From Coneutiohabitans thermophilus (GTDB lineage: Bacteria > Zhuqueibacterota > Zhuqueibacteria > Zhuqueibacterales > Zhuqueibacteraceae): DNA of 64,000 nucleotides. Position numbers and translations under genes: made by a program. The notes under the pieces are model-generated. The model made no database searches. It was given only the letters and a program-made list of their open reading frames with translations, and had not been told where the DNA came from. Within the stretch, counting starts at the first letter, position 1. The number at the start of each line of letters is the position of its first letter. Below are positions 63,225 to 64,000 of the stretch, piece by piece. Where the stretch lies: NCBI GenBank assembly GCA_034505235.1, contig JAPDQY010000004.1, positions 1-64,000 of the forward strand, read 5' to 3'.

Positions 63225-64000
63225 ATGCCATCTTTCAACCGCCTGATTGTCTTCTGCGTGTTGCTGGCAGCCCTGGCGGGCTTTGCCGGCACCACCGGAA
63301 AGATTGCCGGCAAAGTGACGGACCGGAAAAGTGGTGAGCCGCTGCCGGGTGTCACCATCGTGGTGGCGGGTACGCGCCTGGGCACTGTCACCGACCACGA
63401 GGGAAAATTCATCATCCTGCAGGTGCCGCCGGGCATCCATACCGTCCGCGCCTCGCTGATTGGCTATCAGGAAATGGTCTATGAAAGCGTCCGGGTTTCG
63501 ATCGATCTCACCACGCCGCTTGACTTTCAGCTCGGCGAGACCGTGCTCGAGCTGGGGCAGACGGTCACGGTGGTGGCGCAACGGCCGCTGATTCAAAAAG
63601 ACCTGACGTCCACCTCGAACACAGTGGGGGCGGAGACCATCGCGCAGTTGCCGGTGGACAATCTTTCCGAAGTGGTGAATTTGCAGGCAGGGGTGGTGGA
63701 GGGCCATTTTCGCGGCGGCCGCAGTGGCGAGGTGGCTTATCTCATCAACGGCATTGCGGTCAATGATGTCTACTCCGGTTCGTTTGCCCTGCAGGTGGAA
63801 AACAACGCCATTCAGGAATTGGAAGTCATCAGCGGCACTTTCAATGCCGAGTATGGCCAGGCCATGAGCGGGGTCGTCAATGTGGTGACCAAGGAGGGCG
63901 GGGAGCAGTTTCACGGCAGTCTCTCCAGTTTCCTCGGCGACTATGTCAGCACGCATGACGACATCTTTTGGAATATCGGCGCGTTCAATCCGATCTACAA
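63225..64000 (+). CDS. TonB-dependent outer-membrane receptor with carboxypeptidase-regulatory-like domain, partial
   Basis: The first 258 residues of a receptor that runs off the right edge. The signal peptide (about 1-21) is followed by a CarboxypepD_reg-like domain (GKIAGKVTDRKSGEPLPGVTIVVAGTRLGTVTDHEGKFIILQVPPGIHTVRASLIGYQE, in segments, about 24-85), and then a TonB plug: AETIAQLPVDNLSEVVNLQAGVVEGHFRGGRSGEVAYLINGIAVNDVYSG and NAIQELEVISGTFNAEYGQAMSGVVNVVTKEGG. This is the SusC-like domain order. GAGGCGAT lies just before the ATG. With the upstream repeat protein and LacI-type regulator it suggests a glycan or oligomer uptake locus. Confidence 0.92.
   Translation, partial: MPSFNRLIVFCVLLAALAGFAGTTGKIAGKVTDRKSGEPLPGVTIVVAGTRLGTVTDHEGKFIILQVPPGIHTVRASLIGYQEMVYESVRVSIDLTTPLDFQLGETVLELGQTVTVVAQRPLIQKDLTSTSNTVGAETIAQLPVDNLSEVVNLQAGVVEGHFRGGRSGEVAYLINGIAVNDVYSGSFALQVENNAIQELEVISGTFNAEYGQAMSGVVNVVTKEGGEQFHGSLSSFLGDYVSTHDDIFWNIGAFNPIY

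Overview
The window looks like chromosomal DNA from a GC-rich, diderm, heterotrophic bacterium of the FCB type (Calditrichota, candidate phylum KSB1 or a relative). The reasons are an LptE-like lipoprotein and outer-membrane barrels (two membranes), five loci ending in the 'PNPFNP ... FlgD-like' C-terminal sorting domain used by type-IX-like secretion, very large secreted multidomain proteins, a CarboxypepD_reg/TonB-dependent receptor, and RpoN-type activators. The phylum is an inference; no rRNA or tRNA gene was found to anchor it.

Layout. 1-5 kb: a partial zinc-ribbon protein, HtpX protease, two MpsC/DUF2294 paralogues, a methyltransferase and two small membrane ORFs, all on the minus strand. 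5-15 kb (plus): a SpoIIE-type phosphatase with a large membrane sensor, then a metal-uptake group (porin-like protein, metal-binding lipocalin-independent periplasmic binding protein, ABC permease fused to HEAT repeats, but no ATPase gene), TrmB, a DCC-family protein and an aldehyde dehydrogenase followed by a structured terminator. 16-33 kb: a long minus-strand run: uvrB, purD, a sugar-nucleotide epimerase, a sigma-54 activator, lptE, a processive GT2, a TPR protein, an M24 peptidase (4-11 bp overlaps), a second GT2, a 1436-residue secreted subtilase and coaE. 33-41 kb: ppiD-like foldase (plus), then on the minus strand terC-like, pterin carbinolamine dehydratase, a secreted Ig-repeat protein and a second sigma-54 activator. 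42-54 kb: AttH-like lipocalin protein, a secreted beta-helix protein, a gene-poor 1.4 kb stretch, an outer-membrane barrel protein, RNase HI, a Bcp-type peroxiredoxin, an arylamine N-acetyltransferase and a TolB/PD40 lipoprotein. 54-64 kb: AlkA-like glycosylase, membrane proteins, a decayed sorting-domain gene, and a LacI-type regulator with its own promoter and operators upstream of a 1177-residue repeat protein and a TonB-dependent receptor that runs off the right edge.

The most notable reading is the Bcp-type peroxiredoxin at 50955-51437: the frame is interrupted by one UGA exactly where the peroxidatic cysteine of the TPGC motif belongs, with strong family similarity on both sides. This is best explained as a selenoprotein, which ordinary ORF calling truncates. 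Other points of interest are a permease-HEAT fusion in an ATPase-less metal operon, a terminator lying in the leader of the mpsC-htpX pair, exact-consensus LacI-type operators, a family of short palindromic repeats, and the set of sorting-domain proteins. Most other long ORFs in this GC-rich DNA are antisense shadows.
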